Below are positions 12,225 through 13,597 of a stretch of 13,597 nt of DNA, one piece after another (position 1 is the first letter of the stretch; every line of letters starts with the position of its first letter). The notes below the pieces were generated by a model, which was given only the letters and a program-made list of their open reading frames with translations, searched no databases and was not told the DNA's origin. A program made the position numbers and the translations under genes. The stretch spans positions 1-13,597 of the forward strand of contig VAYL01000136.1 in the NCBI GenBank assembly GCA_005884305.1, in the 5' to 3' direction. Origin of the DNA: Actinomycetota bacterium (GTDB lineage: Bacteria; Actinomycetota; Thermoleophilia; Solirubrobacterales; 70-9).

Positions 12225-13410
12225 CTATTTGTGCTTGTGCGTATGACTGACGAACGCGATGCACTGGCCCTGATTGCGGAATCGGGGAAAAGATCGCCAA
12301 CCTCCCTTCTTGCACTGATGCTTCTCGGCGGGTACGCGGGGCGCTCCTGACCCGCGGGCACCGTCGGCGGGCTCTTCAGCGACAGCGTCCCGTCTGAACC
12401 GACGCTGTACTGGGAGACCTCATCGCTGCCGAAGTCGGCGACGTAGAGGCTCCTCCCGTCGGGGGTCAGCGCGAGGCCGCGGGGGAAATCGCCCGTATCC
12501 ACCGCCGCCGGGCTCTTCGGGGTCAGGGTGCCGTCGGCAGCGACGTCGTACTGGTCGATTTGATTGCCGGCAAAGCCGTTGCCAAAGGTGATCGAGGCAT
12601 AGAGGCTCCGCCCGTCTGGGCTCACCGCGAGGTTCCCCGCGATTCGGCTGTCCCCGACCGCGGGAGGGTTCTTCGGCGACAGCTGCCCGCCGGGGCCGAC
12701 GTCGTACTGCGAGATTCCCAAAAAGCCGGCGTAGACGCTCTTGCCATCCGGGCTCACCAAGACGTCAAGCGGGCTGGTGTCATCTTCGACAGAACTGCTC
12801 TCCGAGAGAGTCCCATCGGGTCCGACCGCGTACTGGACGATCTCGAGACCCTCGCCGCAGGCCACATAGACGTTCTTGCCGTCGGGGCTGATCGCCATCG
12901 CCGCCGGCTCACAACCACCGGTGTCGAGCGACGGTGGGGACTTCGGTGAGAGCTGCGAGGAAGATCCTCCTCATCCCCGATATTGCCCACGTAGACGCTC
13001 TTGCCGTCGGGGCTCACCACGATGTCGCGGGGAAGGCTCCCGGCGGACACCGAGGGGGGGTTCTTCGGCGAGAGTCCTCCCCCGGCGCCGACGTCGTATT
13101 CGAAGACGCCGCCGCCGAAGGCCGTCGCGTAGGCACTTTTTGCGTCGGGGCTGATCGCGATCCCGTTGGGGCGGCTTCCAGCGGCGACAGTGGGAGGAAC
13201 CAGCGGCGCCAGCAGTCCGCCCGCGCGGACCTCGAACTGAGAAATGTTGTCGCTTGAGAGGTTGGTGACGTAGGCGAACGGCGCGGCCTGGGCCGGGGCA
13301 GCAGCTGCGGCGAGCGCGGCGGCCACAACCAAGGCAACAACCGCGGTACGGCCTCGGCTCACGCTCGGGCCGGACATCGTGGTCAGGCTGGGCCAATGTC
13401 GCTGCCGCAT
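12225..13410 (-). pseudogene. exported 7-bladed beta-propeller (lactonase-like) gene with two frameshifts and a CKxGGW C-terminal tail
   Basis: Three pieces in three frames make one protein. Piece 1 runs from the ATG at 13410 (AAGGGGGGT 6 nt upstream; signal peptide ending APAQAAPFAYVTN) to about 12965, giving blades 1-2 and the start of 3. Piece 2 runs from about 12957 to about 12350, giving the rest of blade 3 through most of blade 7. Piece 3 runs from about 12345 to the TAG at 12225-12227 and encodes VPAEKHQ then CKKGGWRSFPRFRNQGQC and a short His/Lys end. Blades repeat the pattern ISPDGKSVYV...QYDVGxGGxLSPKxPPxV. At the first break an expected SQYDVGxGG is missing, consistent with loss of about 19 nt. 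At the second the last strand of blade 7 is missing. Each break is a net loss of 1 mod 3. The function would be an extracellular scaffold or YncE/lactonase-like protein. It is either a decayed gene or one affected by sequence errors. Confidence 0.8.
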
Positions 13411-13510
13411 GATGAGACCCCCCTTGGTGTCGGAAGGGCGGAAGGCCAAATTCGTCGGCAGGTCCGTCAGGGCGAGTCGGCAGGTCTCGGCGATCCACCG
13501 ATGAAGACCG

Positions 13511-13539
13511 ACCCTCTCACTCGGGGTGGTGCGAGTCAA
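13511..13539 (-). promoter_or_regulatory. candidate promoter of the propeller gene
   Basis: On the reverse strand TTGACT (13539-13534) is followed after 17 nt by GAGGGT (13516-13511), about 100 nt before the ATG at 13410. The -35 box is good and the -10 is weak (TAnnnT-like). Its position argues against the more upstream TTG start of the open frame. Confidence 0.35.
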
Positions 13540-13597
13540 GGGCGTCAGGAATCTGGGCTCTACCGCTGCCCGTAGTAGCGGCGAAGGTTCACCGTTC

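Overview
This is a high-GC chromosomal window that looks actinobacterial. The most likely group is Thermoleophilia/Solirubrobacterales; this is inferred from gene content, not from a marker gene. The clues are an F420-type PPOX oxidoreductase, a mycobacterial DesA3-like desaturase with its own reductase, several secreted beta-propeller and beta-helix proteins, and a C-terminal CKxGGW...NQGQC tail that I know from secreted proteins of this group. No phage, IS element, CRISPR array, rRNA or intact tRNA is visible.

Layout. (1) 2-1129 (+): the 3' part of a secreted sialidase-like beta-propeller protein. A GC-rich hairpin follows, then a convergent small zinc-ribbon gene (1169-1381, -). (2) 1579-1944 (+): a 121-residue protein with an ADP-ribosyltransferase-like look. 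(3) 2103-4611 (-): a two-gene lipid-desaturation operon, with an NAD(P)H/FAD/2Fe-2S reductase first and a DesA3-like acyl desaturase second. It is divergent from a nitronate monooxygenase gene (4831-5877, +), and the 219-bp gap between them holds three inverted repeats. (4) 5885-6475 (-) and 6630-7844 (+): two divergent exported proteins, each with a LytM/M23-like domain whose zinc ligands are mostly replaced. (5) 7887-8825 (+): a class IV aminotransferase gene interrupted by an in-frame TAG. It overlaps by 4 nt a sulfotransferase-like gene (8822-9553). From memory, the same two domains are fused in one plant protein family. (6) 9608-10060 (-): an exported allene-oxide-cyclase/dirigent-like barrel protein, preceded by a PPOX F420-type gene (10206-10571, -) and perhaps a small ORF (10585-10755, -). 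(7) 10846-12111 (+): an exported right-handed beta-helix protein. (8) 12225-13410 (-): a 7-bladed beta-propeller gene broken by two frameshifts, whose last exon-like piece encodes the CKxGGW tail in a third frame.

Functional picture. Half of the genes encode exported envelope proteins, and the rest belong to lipid desaturation and redox metabolism. The clearest functional units are the reductase-desaturase operon and the aminotransferase-sulfotransferase pair. Two genes are damaged in this assembly (a nonsense codon in one, two frameshifts in the other), so either pseudogenisation or sequence error must be considered.
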